From Scleroderma bovista (Eukaryota; Basidiomycota; Agaricomycetes; Boletales; Sclerodermataceae): a stretch of 64,000 nt of DNA. The notes under the pieces were generated by a model that had not been told where the DNA came from, searched no databases, and saw nothing but the letters and a program-made list of their open reading frames with translations. Both the position numbers and the translations under genes were made by a program. The stretch is taken from assembly GCA_037178675.1 (NCBI GenBank), contig JAYMGJ010000065.1:1-64000 (forward strand), given 5' to 3'. Shown here piece by piece: positions 21,443-33,981 of the stretch; the first letter of the stretch is position 1, and each line of letters opens with the position of its first letter.

Positions 21443-23185
21443 ATGGCCTCTGATCTATCGAGGGTCACAGATTTCCCAAACGTCAACGATATCAGCGTCA
21501 CCAACAGAGAGGCTTGCAGCGAACAGGCCACAAGTGTCATTGACGAGGTCACAAGAATTGTTCCTTCCCTATCTCCGGAACATCCCATCCCATGCCGCTT
21601 GCCACCTGAATTATTGGCTGCGATTTTTCTCGACTACATGCAACAATACGAGCATCTCTTAACTTACACAATGAGCACGGTTCCCCCTTGGGTTAACGTT
21701 TCTTACGTCTGCCGGTACTGGCGCACTGTCGCACTAAACTGCGCCAACCTCTGGACACAATTCTTTTTTGTGTCATCGAAGTGGATGGATGAGTTGCTCA
21801 GAAGGTCAAAAACTGCCCCTCTGATCATTTATCTTAATCTCTATTGTTTGAAACCAACCCCGTGGCAAATCTGTTGTCTGGAGAAAGCACTGGGCCATAT
21901 GGAGCGCATCCAAGACCTTTGGATTAATTGCGGCTGTTCTAAAGATGTCCTCAGCATGATTCATGCTAGACTAACTGCAGCCGCACCATTACTGCGGTCC
22001 CTTCACCTCACTACATATCAAGACGAAGAAGATCAAGACGGTGAAGATCATTTCATAATATGCAAAGACATGCTTCCTGGAGCCAGCCTTCGGAAGCTCC
22101 ACCTGGAGCTATGTGATGTAAATTGGTCGTCTCCCGTATTCAACGGGCTTACGGAACTCAGTTTGACTTTCGTCCTAAATGACCCCATGGAGTGCTGGGA
22201 TGGTCTTCTACTCCTCCTCAGTCAATTGCCTCTCCTTCGTCAGCTTTGTTTGAACTACGTACTTCCACCGGCGCACGCTACCTTCGCAGATTGGTTTATC
22301 AACACCCAGAATACTACCAAGGTCTCACTTTGTCGACTAGAGAAGCTCACCCTATGTGATCCAATCCCCTGGGTGACGGCTCTGTTGGCCCGGCTTGAAT
22401 TCCCTAGATCCACGATTGTCCAAGTGGAATGCAATTGCGACAATCCCGAGGACATTTCTATGTTCGTACCATTCGTGGTGGACAGGTTCAGCAGTCATCT
22501 ATCTCTGCCACAGTCTACTCCATCACCGCAATCAATGTTCCGAGCTTTGATTTTCCGTCGCAGTTACCAATCGGGGGCCACCTGGGGAGTCATGTGCGGC
22601 ACATCAAACCCTGCAATTACAAATGAGACACAGAATGTCTCCCTGGAAGAACAAGAACAAGATTCTCACTTCGCGCTCCAAATTATACTCAATCGAATAA
22701 ACCAGGAAGTATCCGTGGGTAGAATCATCCCGTTGCTCCGTGCTCTTCCCTTAAGACACCTGAACGCGGTCACCCTGAACAGTGACATAGACGGCCCCTT
22801 CGACGACCAAAATATGTGGACGGAGGTATTTTCGGATGCACCGGAGTTACGGATTATCAAGGTGGAAAATAGCTGTGCCAATATGCTCACCCATGCACTC
22901 CAACCCCGTGACGGTGTAATATTTGCCCCTGCCTTGACCGATATCGGATTGAAGGAAATTGAGATCAGCTTGCAACGCAAATGCAGGGGTGAGGAGAACC
23001 ATGAACATGACACAGGGTGCTTTCAGTGTCTGCATGATGCACTGGCCAGCCGTATGGAGGCAGGGAGTGTGCTCCAGAGACTGTTCCTCCACACCTGCTA
23101 TGGCATCACGGCGTCGGAGAAAGCAGAGCTGTCAGAAGTAGTCGGTCGGGTTGAGTCGGGCATCACAGAAGGTTTCTGGGCATGA
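21443..23185 (+). CDS. F-box domain protein with leucine-rich region
   Basis: Single exon, 580 aa. An F-box-like motif lies around residues 48-100: IPCRLPPELLAAIFLDYM followed by VSYVCRYWRTVALNCANLW, the pattern seen in the large basidiomycete F-box families. The remainder is Leu-rich with repeated LR-x-L-H-L segments that look like degenerate leucine-rich repeats. The C-terminus has a Cys/His-containing stretch (HEHDTGCFQCLHDAL). F-box proteins recruit substrates to SCF ubiquitin ligases through Skp1, but the substrate cannot be guessed. Start chosen at the first ATG of the open frame. It lies directly beside the copia LTR. Such genes are numerous and variable among mushrooms. Confidence 0.85.
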   Translation: MASDLSRVTDFPNVNDISVTNREACSEQATSVIDEVTRIVPSLSPEHPIPCRLPPELLAAIFLDYMQQYEHLLTYTMSTVPPWVNVSYVCRYWRTVALNCANLWTQFFFVSSKWMDELLRRSKTAPLIIYLNLYCLKPTPWQICCLEKALGHMERIQDLWINCGCSKDVLSMIHARLTAAAPLLRSLHLTTYQDEEDQDGEDHFIICKDMLPGASLRKLHLELCDVNWSSPVFNGLTELSLTFVLNDPMECWDGLLLLLSQLPLLRQLCLNYVLPPAHATFADWFINTQNTTKVSLCRLEKLTLCDPIPWVTALLARLEFPRSTIVQVECNCDNPEDISMFVPFVVDRFSSHLSLPQSTPSPQSMFRALIFRRSYQSGATWGVMCGTSNPAITNETQNVSLEEQEQDSHFALQIILNRINQEVSVGRIIPLLRALPLRHLNAVTLNSDIDGPFDDQNMWTEVFSDAPELRIIKVENSCANMLTHALQPRDGVIFAPALTDIGLKEIEISLQRKCRGEENHEHDTGCFQCLHDALASRMEAGSVLQRLFLHTCYGITASEKAELSEVVGRVESGITEGFWA

Positions 23186-23537
23186 AGGTCAATTAAAGGT
23201 ATGTTTATGATCAAAGGATTTACTGTTTACAACATTTATCTAACTCGCTCAGTGGGTTTCAACTTCAACACCAACCTGAAGTCAACGACATCTACGTATA
23301 AAATGTTTCGAAACTCGGGCTAAAGATACTATCATACATGTAGTGCAATGTACAGAGGGCTGCATTATTTGTACTACGTGTATGAAATGAAATGAGTAAC
23401 GCCATCACATCATCCACTGAAGGTATTTCGTGCTACCTTGGGGTGATGTCCGCCCATTAAAGCAAGCATCTCGAGGTCAGTAAAAAGGTTTCCTTCGCAG
23501 CAGAATTCCTTGGAGTCCGTAAAGTGACCATAGTCCC

Positions 23538-24470
23538 CTAGCTGTCCTCGCAAGGCCCAAACACTGCATGAAAGGCATGGATGCTCACTTTGATACCATC
23601 GGGTGCGGCCGAAAAACTACTGGGCACCCCGACTATTTCGTAGCTACGGGACTTCTTCGACCAATCGAGTATCATGAGACCCCGCCAGCTGGGATCGTCT
23701 ATTCCCTGAACAAATAGTAATATCAGTGCCAATGAAACGTGCAAAAAATCTATCGACATCAACATCAGAGGCCGTGCATTCACCTGATACGTCACTAACA
23801 CTGGGCATGAAATGCCTCAAGCTTAACTCCTCACATCCTTGAGCTCTTTCACATGACGGACGAGATCTGAAGGATCCCAGTGGTTGTGCGAGGGAGATGG
23901 GACTGCAAAATGCAGACCTGTTCAACCCAGAACGCGCCCTATTCATCTGTTGTGCGTGCTCTGGCCGATGATTTATGCTTGGTATAGTCCTGCCATGAAG
24001 GTCGCGAAATTGTGTTAGATTCATCAGAAAAGACGTGTATCCAGTCCTTGCCAAAAGATTGTCCAAAGCCCAATACAAGGCAACAATTAGTTAGACTATC
24101 AGCATGGACTTTGATGCAAAGGGAATCGGTCCTGGTCAGCGTGAGCGTGTTTCCTTGGGTACGCGTCGCAGCAAGTGAAACGTGCGCTATCGTCAATTTT
24201 GAACATGGCGCTGCGATGCGGCGCCGGGTCTTGGTAGCTGAGATAACTTGACGACCAACGCGTGGACACACCGCCAAATGGATGGCCATTTGCCCCCACT
24301 GGTGGATCCCATCGACCATCGCGGCATGGCAGCCAGGCTTCGAAGAGTGAACGAGAGCCGGGATAGGGACGAAGGTGCTGCGATTCAGGAATGTGCCGAT
24401 CCTCGAATGACTCTCGGGGGGCATACAAAATTACCATAGTGCTAGAGATTTGAGCACGACGGGTCCATGG
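23538..24470 (-). CDS. Hypothetical protein, multi-exon
   Basis: On the minus strand an exon running from about 24430 to 23990 reads IGTFLNRSTFVPIPALVH, then a long stretch ending near ISRPSWQDYT. It is followed by at least one exon with SAFCSPISLAQPLGSFRSR and a last exon GIDDPSWRGLMILDWSKK...FGPCEDS with stop at 23538. An upstream segment (VHIPHSFHGPVVLKSLAL) joins in frame through a short intron. The true start may be antisense to the neighbouring kinase gene. I do not recognise the family and exon borders are partly guessed. The region 23186-23537 is its 3' flank and shows nothing else. Confidence 0.4.
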
Positions 24471-24585
24471 AACGAATGTGGGATGTGCACGCTCAGCGGC
24501 CGACGGCCGTTGATGTCCCACACTTGGTATCTGGCGCACGTGGTTGTCAATAGCCTGATCTCACATCGCCTCCTCGATTGCAGAC

Positions 24586-25901
24586 ATGATGGAACCCACC
24601 AACTCTTCGCCCGCAACTGGCACTCCCCCTCGTCCACATCGCTCGCGTACACTTCCTCCCACGACTGCTCTCGCTGCTCAGGTCGGTGGTCATACTGGCG
24701 TGCAGACCACAGAGGATGGCTCGTTGCTCCTCAAGCCGGCACTGCCAGGGGAGGTCGCATTCTATCAACTCGTTCGGGACGGCACCGACCCAGGTGTCGA
24801 CGCGTCAACGGTCACCGCATCAGGACTGAGCGTGCTGCTCCCATGGATCCCCAGGTTTATCGGCCTGCTCTCCCTCGAGGGGCGACTTGAGGACCCTGAC
24901 TATTTCGATGGGGGATCAGCACAAGCAGGTGGTCATGCCCCGCCCAAGATCGTGCCTGCGAGCGGGACAAGTACCCCGCTGCAAACGCTTGTGCTTGAAA
25001 ACCTCGGGCATGGATTCATCAAACCATGCATCCTCGATGTCAAGCTAGGAACAATACTTCACGACGAAGGTGCTTCGCCCGAGAAGAAAGAACGTATGAT
25101 CCGCACCGCAGAGAGGACGACAAGTCTCACAACCGGGGTACGGCTCACGGGCTTTCAAGTACGCTATCTATCTCTGTATCGAGTGCGTTATATTCATAAA
25201 CACGTTAGGTATACGCAAACGATCACCCTGATCCCGTCGTCACACCAAAGGCGTACGGCAAATCGATAAAGCCAGAGCAGCTTTCAGAGGGAATCGCACG
25301 TTTCTTCCCCGTCCATCTCTCTGCTTCCGCCGCGTCCTCTGCTCCACTGCCATCCACACCAGACTCCACAATCTTCCCAGCCACTGTCCAACTGGGACTT
25401 CAGCCCGCCCCCTTGCTTGTGCTTCTTACACATATTCTCGCCGGTCTAGAGCGCCTCCGGAATGGACTCGCCGAGGCGGAGGTGCGCATCGTGGGCGGCA
25501 GCGCACTCATTTTGTACGAGGGAGACTGGGCGCGCGCAGAGGAGGCTGCGCGTGCTCTGCAGGAGTCCGCATCTTCGCGCTACGGTGTAGGCATAGGTCC
25601 GGGTGAAGACAGGGAACTTGATGAGGACGACGACGACGAGATCGAGGTGGAAGTGGACGAAAGTGGCCAGGTTGTATTTGACACCGCTTCAAGTGACGCT
25701 GATACTGACAGTGATGAGGAGAACCAGCCTCCTCGCCTCGTTACTCTTTCTCTTATTGACTTTGCGCACACCCGGTTTGTTCCTGGACAGGGTCCTGACA
25801 CTGGTGTGTTACTGGGCATAGACACACTGATTCGCCTTGTGCGCGAGCGGCGGGATGCAATCAAGATATTGGTAGCGGATATAGGGGAGGAATGCTCGTG
25901 A
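24586..25901 (+). CDS. Inositol polyphosphate multikinase (Ipk2/Arg82 type)
   Basis: Phosphorylates inositol trisphosphate and tetrakisphosphate to higher inositol phosphates, mainly in the nucleus. Two exons, 24586-25158 and 25209-25901, give 421 aa. The family signature PxxxDxKxG is present as PCILDVKLG (about residues 147-155). The ATP/metal-site region appears as SLIDFAHT followed by DTGVLLGIDTLIRL. ALILYEG also fits the fold. An acidic insertion (EDDDDEIEVEVDES) precedes the C-terminal motif, as in fungal Arg82 proteins, which have acidic runs. Length is close to yeast Arg82. The start is the first of two adjacent ATGs (MMEP). Likely functional. Confidence 0.88.
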
Positions 25902-26167
25902 TCGACTATGGATGATACCCTAGAGACACCATAAATACGGTACACTGTTGTATCGATCATTGTATAACACTACCTAAGAAGAGCAAATTGTCCTTACATA
26001 AATACAGAAGAGCCAGCTTGAACCCCTGATTTCTACCTAGCAAGTCTATCAAGAAAACAGATCAGCAAAGGGGCGAAAGCATTGTACCAATTAATATCCT
26101 ATAACGTTCCTTCTACGTCGCTGTCCATCCAATGTGGTATAACAGTTATGGCACCACGCACCAGGCA
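25902..26167. other. Convergent 3' intergenic region
   Basis: Between the 3' ends of the multikinase and the intersectin-like gene. AT-rich, no gene seen. Confidence 0.4.
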
Positions 26168-29100
26168 TTACTCTGATGATCGTCCATTAACATCAACGCT
26201 TCCACGCGTAACGCCACCGACGTGTCCCATGCCAACGCCGACGCCAATCTCGATGCCCCCAGGTGCACCCACAGCGGCCTTGATCCCCTCTTTTGCTTTT
26301 GCTGAAGCTTGCACAATCGACTCGGTCCAAGCACGCGCCTCACGCACGCTTGGCGCACGCAGTACGAGAGTTTCCCCGCCCCGTGGGTATGCACGATGGA
26401 TCCGGACAAATGTGTCGTTGTCTCGGGAGCGGCCCCGAGAAGGATGGATCTCTAGTTCGTGCACCGGCAGGGGCTACGTACAACAATAAAACATCGATCA
26501 ACAAAGCGGATGCATGATGAGGAGGGCAGACTAACCACGCGATATAGTCCCATCCCGCTCTCGTCGAGAAGTACAAGGATATCGCTGCACAACAGCAAAC
26601 GCAATTTTCGTCCACTCTTCGCCTTCGTGAGAACGCCCTCTTTCAGAAGTTTCCGGGGCCCAAGATGATGTGTCGGCAGTGTAAGATCCAGACGGCTAAA
26701 CGACGTAGAGACAAAAATAGATATGTTAGCAAGTGCAGAATCAGAAAGGGATGAACATAAGGCCGAAGCAACTTACACATTCCCTATCCGCAGCTCCTTG
26801 CTCACCTCACCCAGCCTTGCCCGACTTTCCTGCTCGCGGATCGTCTCATTCACATCCTCCAATATTCGTTCCGCACACGCCAGTGCATTTGCAATCAACT
26901 CTCGTTCTGCATGCTCTGATGGTAGGGAAAGCGTTAGCTGGGGAGGCGGGGTCGGCGGTGGCGTCGAGAACGATTCCCGTATTGGAGTTGGGGGGTCAGT
27001 GAACTGCATGACCTGTCGAATGAGCAAGGGGTACCGCGTGAGGCGCTGCACTAATAAATGATGTGTGTCAATTGTAGCACAGACATCGGGAAGGCGAAAG
27101 ACATACTTGGTACTAAAAGATAACTCGATAAATCCAGATTCCGTGCAGCTGGGTCTTCACGGAGTCGCTATGCAACATCAATACAACAACGAAGTAAGAA
27201 CTCTACCACCCAAACTAACCTGTAGCTGTGCAGCCAGTTCCTGATTGCTGTCCCTCATCGACTGCAAAACTTGTCCAGCATTAGACTGGTTCGTACAGTA
27301 TTCCTACCGTTGCGGTCAGCCAACGCACCTCAGCCACGTACCAGACCACATACCAGATATACGCGCATATTAGGCATGTGGGTGGCTAGCAAATCGCCGA
27401 TGTGGTCGATGTATAGTCTGCAGTCGCGTTGTCGCTCCTCCAGAGAGGAGAGAAACGCCTAGGAGCGGTGATCAGCCATCAACGTATAATGGACAATCTT
27501 GCTCACCGTGTTCGTGAGTAGGATATCTTCGATATTTGCAAAAATGACAGACGTCGAGTCCTCTCTTAGCGTGTCTATCAGACGAGAGTAAAAGTGCTGG
27601 GTACGATTCGCCGTCAACCACCACCGAAGAGATAGGAGTTCCTCAAGGAAAGTATACACACCTCCACGATAAGCTGCAAATCTCTCACATAATCTGCCTC
27701 CGTGGAGATGAGCTCAAATATCGCCTCCTGTCGTTTCCTCTCCACCTTCGGTATCTCTTCAAGCGCAGTCCGATCAAGCAGACTTGCCCACGACGTCCCA
27801 AATGCCGGACTGCCCTCTCGTGTCGACCCATGAACTGCTCCAACACCCGTCCCACAAACACTCGAAGACGGCCCATGAATCGGCCCAGAGATAACGGGAA
27901 TCTTGCGCTCGCGGTCGATATCCGGCGTACCAGGGCGTGTATGTCGGCCAAGAAAGCTCAAGAAATTGGACGTACGGTTCTCCCCAGTTCGGTCCTGCTC
28001 TCGATCACGCTGCGAGGGCGTCAATGACACTGCAGGCGAGCGCGGCGGGGACGACATCGTCAGGGAGGACGTATCGAACGACGACGCCGACATCCTGTTC
28101 GCAGCCAGCGAAGACATCCCGTGCATCTTCTTAAACGTCTCGTACCGCTCAAAGGCATCGTCGACGCGCGAAGTTGCGTTGGTGTCTGAAATGTTCTCGA
28201 GGGGCTTGGGCCGGCGGCGCGTACCGGACATCTCCGACGTAAGTAGGAGGTCGTTATCAGTCAGGTGGGCACTGGATGAATGTGAGTGCTGTGAGCGGTC
28301 AATTGTGGGCACAGGTGGGAGATCTTTGTGGATATGGTGGTCGGGTGACGTCTGTGGGAGGGAAACGTCGAGAGGCCTCTTCGGAGAGGAGGTAGCCCCT
28401 GTCGACGGTCTCCTAGCTCTCCTCCTTCCACCCAGCCTCCCAGGTGAACCGTCCATGCAGTATTCGTCGCGCTTGGAGTCACTGACAATGACACCAGCGG
28501 CTTCAAACACACGTCGCCGTTCCATCTCTTCCATGACCTCATCCGCAAATGTCCCGATTGCGTCTGGGTCGGAAGCCTCGGATCCGTCGTCGTTATCTAA
28601 CGAGTAGTAATCGTCATCGTCATCGTCATCGTCGATACCCGCTAGCTCTGGAGGTCGAAGGAACTTGTGCAGCCTAGCGGGCGAGCTGTGTGGAGTGCCA
28701 TAAACATCAGAGTTCAACATCTCACGGTCACTGTCAACCCGCTTTCCATTGTCGTTCGCTTGTAAATCAAACTGTTCGCCACTGATGCTGACTTGAACTG
28801 TACGTATTAATCGCCCCAATCAACGCCGCGGTCCGATATGTCATTATGGACGCGCAATTTTTTTGGAAATTGGTATTTTTTTTCGAAGAGTAGGATTAGG
28901 TTCCGTTATGGCAAATGTGAAGGCAAAGAAAGACGTGTTTCAGTCGATATCCATCTCCACGAACGAGAATGTAAAGGAGACTCAAGGGATTGTTCTGTGC
29001 TAATGAGATGCAACTAACCCTCTGCTACCTTCACGTACGCGGCAGGGATCACGTAGACGAGTCCATCACGTTCGGCTTTCCACCAATCGACCTCTAGCCG

Positions 29101-32100
29101 ATCAACAATGGTAAGGTTGTCACCTTCAATAAACGAAAGTTCATCGGCATTAGAGCCTTCATAGGAATAGATTGCAGTGGCATTCACTATATAAGAAAGT
29201 GTGAGCAAGAATACAACCGATATACAACTGTACGCACCTTGTTCAACTTCTTGTACATAAGTCTGGGGGAAGAAACCCGATCTACTATCCTTGACTGTCT
29301 TACCGTACCACCAATCTCCACCAGATTTCGAGGGATACGCCACGATTATCGTATTTTCCCCGAAGCCTTTCACCCAGACATGCCAGTCAGCACAACAAAC
29401 CCATACTACGAGGGCAAAAACCACTCACCCAGATCCTCTGCCCGCTGGGCTTCGTAGGGGTACAACGTCCGCACTCTAAGCTCTATCAAGTGAATGAGTG
29501 TTATCCTTCGCACAAACGCGTGGCAAACACCCACCTGTCGACATATCGACGTCGTCCATGGGATCGGCGCTAGCTTCTGCAGTGTGCTCCGACACCCTAA
29601 TCGCAGGAACGTCTCCAGCATAATCGTCTTCCTCTTCTTCCACAGTCACAGGTAAGCGCGCTGGTGGGGCCTGGGTTACGTGGTCAACAGCCAGCCCGTT
29701 GTACCAGTCCATCGAATGCCTCGGGCGATGGCCAGACGTCTCACTCAGTTCCACGGGCTCTGAGAACTCTAGGGCAGAGTGCATGTCTTCAGCAGGCACT
29801 GAGGGAGCAGCTGGGGGGAGGGGCGGAAATGGGGCAGGCGGGGACACGGGTCGAGGTGCAGAATCGATATGCGCAGGGGGGGCTACATCCCCGATAACTC
29901 TTCCTGACATCGGAGCACCGCTGCGATCGTTCGTCACCGCCTTGCGCAAGCGTGCACCACCCTGGATGGCACTCAAAAGTGCACCACGGTCTCCACTAGG
30001 AGCAACAGCCGCTGGTGCTGGTGGCGCAGGTGGTGCGACAGGAGCTGGGGGTGCAGCAGGCGCAGGGGGTGCAGGGGGTGCAGCAGGAGCAGATGGCACG
30101 CTCGGCGTCGAACTGCTACCCTGTACAACCGGGCCCGCAGACTGCGGCCGCGCAGGTATCAGCCCCCCAAACAGCTGCTGCGCCAACCCGACGCGCGTGT
30201 TACGGGTAGCAATCTCTTCGTCACTGCTGTCGTCGTCCTCTTTCTCGACGACATCGTCCCAGTCATCGTCGCTGCCCGATGGGACGGTGTGGTATGTTGT
30301 CTTGACAGGTGGGGGTATCCCGGGGCTTGCGGGTTGCGCGGGCGCAGACGCGATTGGCGGAGGGGCGGTCTGTGGACGGAAGAAGGGATTGCTGGTCATG
30401 TTGTTAGATGTGGTTGGAGCAGCTGCAGATGGGGGAGCGGTCCTGGTTGCACCTCCATCCTTTATAAGACGGCTGAACGGGTTATTGCGCGGCTTCTCTG
30501 CAGAAGCCGCTGGTGCAGGTGGAGCAGGCGGGGGCGGGGGTGGGGTCGGTGATGCTCGCTCCTGCACCTCTTCCTCAGCGGCCAGCACGGGCGGGGCAGA
30601 TGCAAGCACAGGGGGCGTAGGGGCGACGGGTGACACAGGGGGGATAGAGACAACCGGCGGCACGGGGGACGTGGGAGCAACCGGCGGTACACGTACAGAA
30701 GGTACAGGTGAGGTAGGGGGCACCGGCAAGCTCCCCGCTGTCGACACAGGACTCGCAGCAGGACTCTTAGCAGCCAAGAACTGGTTCCTGCGTTGCTGAT
30801 ACGACTCTTCAACGCGTCGTGTCTCTTCTTCCTCTTCCTCGAGACTACGCAAAAGGGCAGCACGATCTTCACGTTTCTTGCGAAGTGCTGCGACGCGTGC
30901 ACGGATGGCTACCTCCTCAGCGTCTTCTTCCGGTTCGGTTGGGGCTGAGGCTGTGGGAGGCGCGGGCACCGGGGAAGGTGCGAGAACGGGGGCCGGGACT
31001 GGCACGGGTGCAGCAGGTCCAGACCCGCGCGGCGCACTGCCCTTTCTCGGTGGTGGTGGTGGTGCAGCCGCACGAGACTTCGGTGGGGGCGGCGCAGCCT
31101 TTGCCAAAGGTGCAGTGGGCGTGGGGGCAGGCCTGGGTGTCGGGACCGACGTCGGGGTCGGTACGGGCCCAGGTGATGGCGCAGGTGCCGTACTCGTAGG
31201 CGTAGGTGTGAGCACACCACCCCTCCCGTCTTTAATCGCCCTCTCAGCATCCAGCTTCTCCTTCCTCAGCCGCTCTCTCTCCGCTGCCTGCTTCTCCGCT
31301 TCGCGTGCCTTGTCCTCTGCTTCTCGTTTCTCCTGAGCAAGTCTGTCCTCGACAGCTGTGTCCAGCCCCGACCCTGTAGGTGATTGGGCAGTAGATGTAC
31401 CACTGACCGCGGATACTGGTGAGGATACACCCAGTGCCTGCATACGCGCTTCGAGTCGCCGTTTGGCTTCTGCGCGGATGTATGCCTGGCGTTCTTCTGC
31501 GGACATGGATTTGAGCTGGGGAGCTGGCGAACGGGATGTGCTAGAGGCGATAGTGGGGGATACTGCTGATGGGGGTGTACTAACGCGCGTAGTAGACGGG
31601 GGAGCGGAAGACGGAGCAGGGGGTGGAGAACGAGCCGCAGAGGACGAACCTAGGCCGCGATCACGATCCCTGTCGTTATCTCTGTAGGACCTTTCTCTTG
31701 CACGATCGCGATCTCGATCCCTGTCGTCGTCCCTGTACGACCACTCCTTATCATGCTCGCGCTGACGTTCACGTTCATAGTCGCTATCATCTCCTGCGAA
31801 CCGTCCAAATCGGTCGTTCCTCCTATCCCTGTCTCGCGCCCATCCTCTCTTCTCTCTCTCCCTCCTCGCCTCGCGATCCTTGACCTTACGCTCAAGCTCA
31901 GGTAGCTCCTCGTGCTCTAGCTTCATCAAATCCCTCTGAAGCCTCCGCCTTCTTTCATCCTTGGCTAGTGTCCGCGGTCCGCGCGAGACGTCTTCGAGTT
32001 CATCCTGGAGGTTAGCGATACGGTAGTGCAAATCTTCGATTTCCTGATCGAGCTGATCTGATTCGCGCTCTGATGAGAGCGAGTCGTCGAGCAATTTTTG

Positions 32101-33193
32101 GGCATTGAAGAGTTGGCGTTTCATCGAGGCGATGTCTGATGAAGCCGGAGCGGCGTCGTCTGCACGAGATCGGACGGTGCTGCGATCGACGTGACGGCTG
32201 CGGGGCTGGTAGAACCCACCTGGTGGCTCTATGTCTTCGTGTTTGTATACTGTCGCGTCTTGTCGTCCGCCTTGTTGTGTGAGCGTGGCTGACGGCGATG
32301 TGAATGAGCGTTCCTTGAGTCGTGAGACAGGCATGTCGAGTGCAGAAGGCGAACGTGCACGGTTGTCGTTCTTGAGGATATCTTTCAGGAAGTTAACAGA
32401 TGTGTCCAAATCTCTTGATGACGGTGGTACGAGCTCTGCAGGGAGTTCTTCAGGGATTTCTGAGCCATTGAGTCCTTGCCAGATAGTGAATAACGGATTG
32501 AGCAGATTGGACGTGCGACTCACTGCGATAAATGAGTCCCATTGCGACATGAAACTCTGCAAGATTGAGCTTGCCACGGTTGTCGGTATCAGCAAGTGAC
32601 CTGATCGTCAATGAGTGTCTTGGTCACCCGCATCCACATCATGCTCACCAAATCTTGGCAAGGTCGTTTCTATCAAGTCCACTTTGACCAAAGACATCTA
32701 ATGCATTCTGTCCGCTAATGAATCCAGTCCCTTGAGCATCCCAAGCTCTGAAGATCTGATCGTAGCTCTTCTTCTCTGCCTTCGAGAGTGCCCACGGTAC
32801 CCTTGGTGCTGTACCTCTGCCGAGCTCCTGATTGTGTTGCTGGAAGGACTGTTGCAGGGAGAGTCCACCGAGCTGCTGCTGCGGAGGCGGTGGGAGCTGG
32901 GGAGCCGCAGGGACATGGGGACCAGACATGTTAACTGGCATGAACGTGTTTGACATCATTTGAAGACGCGGGTCGACGAAACCAGTCGCCTGGGGAAGAA
33001 GCGGTACGGGTGGTCGCCATGCGAAGCCAGTGGGCTGTGGGAGAATGCCAGTAGGTTGTGGTCTCAGAGATGGGTTAAGGAACTGTTGCTGCGGAGGAGG
33101 CGGGGGCGGGGGTTGGGGTGGTAGATTGTATTGGAAGGCAGGCGGGGGAGGAGGCGGAGGTGCATGAGACGGATACTGGCCAAAGGGCTGCAT
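26168..33193 (-). CDS. Intersectin-like endocytic scaffold with RhoGEF domain (Cin1 type)
   Basis: Very large multi-exon gene. Domain order from the N-terminus: Pro/Gln-rich start (33193-32850); an EH domain (KKSYDQIFRAWDAQGTGFIS, then LADTDNRGKLNLAEFHVAMG across an intron at 32646); a disordered segment; a coiled coil (SMKRQLFNAQKLLDDSL onward, near 32130-31870); a charged Arg/Asp stretch; long Pro-rich regions; a WH2 actin-binding motif (LLSAIQGGARLRKAV, about 29970); an SH3 split by an intron (TLYPYEAQRAEDL, YPSKSGGDWWYG); a second SH3 (ATAIYSYEGSNADELSF, DWWKAER); a DH RhoGEF domain starting ERKRQEAIFELISTEADYV (about 27720); and a C-terminal PH region (ETLVLRAPSVREARAWTES, stop at 26168). 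This order matches the Cryptococcus intersectin homologue Cin1, which links endocytosis, actin and Cdc42. Exon borders in the DH-PH part are approximate. The 200-nt gap before 28812 is taken as an intron, so two adjacent genes remain possible. Confidence 0.82.
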
Positions 33194-33272
33194 CTCTGCG
33201 AAACACAGAGAAAACTCGTTCAGACTCCGAAGCCATCTTCCTGGATGGCTTACATAATGATCTCACAGTTCG
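33194..33272. promoter_or_regulatory. 79-bp shared promoter between MED9 and the intersectin-like gene
   Basis: The two divergent start codons (33193 minus, 33273 plus) are only 79 bp apart. Transcription of each must begin in this gap or inside the other gene's 5' region. A minus-strand ATG at about 33245 followed by an acceptor-like CGCAG could give the scaffold a slightly longer N-terminus. Confidence 0.45.
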
Positions 33273-33754
33273 ATGCCAACCGCAGAGCCAACCACAACTC
33301 TGCCCGAGTCTCTCTTTGAGCAAATTATCCCAAGGCTCCTTGCTGTCCTCGAACACACCCAGCGGTCGGACAGCACAGCTACACCCCAAGCAAAGCAAGC
33401 CCTTCTGCAGGCCGTATGACCCGGATCACCTCTTCCGCACACCTCTAATGTCCCCATCGGATTGCAGACCAATGACTACAAGAACACGCTCTCGCAGGCA
33501 AAGGAATATGCTGCGCATCTGCCTGGCGGAGAGCTGAATGCAGAGGAGCAGAAGGCGCTGATCGACATGCTGGAACGGCTGCGTGAGCACAAGAAGTCGG
33601 TGTGTTTTTCCTTCCCGTTTTCCTCGTGTTCATGTGGATGCATAGGCAGCAACTATCGATATTTTCTGAGCGCGTCTCGAGCGTGTTGAGCTCATCTGGA
33701 CAGAGTGAGATGGTCGAGATCGATTCTACGGCCTCTACGCCTGTGGGGTCGTAA
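33273..33754 (+). CDS. MED9: Mediator complex subunit 9
   Basis: Three exons, 33273-33413, 33468-33595 and 33646-33754, give 125 aa in a continuous frame. The C-terminal half matches the Med9/Cse2 pattern: a helical hairpin with LPGGELNAEEQKALIDMLER, a coiled-coil-like repeat, preceded by FEQIIPRLLAVLEH. Med9 belongs to the middle module of Mediator, which bridges activators and RNA polymerase II. Small size and position of the helices fit the family. The start ATG (MPTAEPTT) is the first in frame and removes a conflicting upstream frame. Divergent from the intersectin-like gene. The identification rests on the short conserved hairpin, so it is good but not certain. Confidence 0.75.
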
Positions 33755-33981
33755 TATCTTATGCAGGGCGCTGGATAGCAGTAAGTACATGGAACCGAAT
33801 GTGTTCATCATCGAGGTGGTAATTATCGATCTTCGCTGGTAGTTGCCCTAGCTTTGGAAGGCGGTCTCTTTTTTGGGTGAGTTGCAGGTGACCGTGCATG
33901 ATAGCTTCAAGCTTCGAGATCGTAATAGATTAAGCATGGTATAAAGGACGAGTACAGTGATCTATCATATATATATTCTCG
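33755..33981. other. Convergent 3' spacer
   Basis: Separates the MED9 stop from the phosphatase stop. No gene. Confidence 0.4.

Noticed and set aside
24012..24439. Plus-strand frames upstream of the multikinase.
   Set aside because: They oppose a minus-strand exon with better-looking protein content and lack a link to the kinase start.
29699..30799. 366-codon Gly/Ala-rich frame on the plus strand.
   Set aside because: Antisense of the Pro/Ala-rich region of the intersectin-like gene. The minus-strand frame is longer and carries WH2 and coiled-coil motifs.
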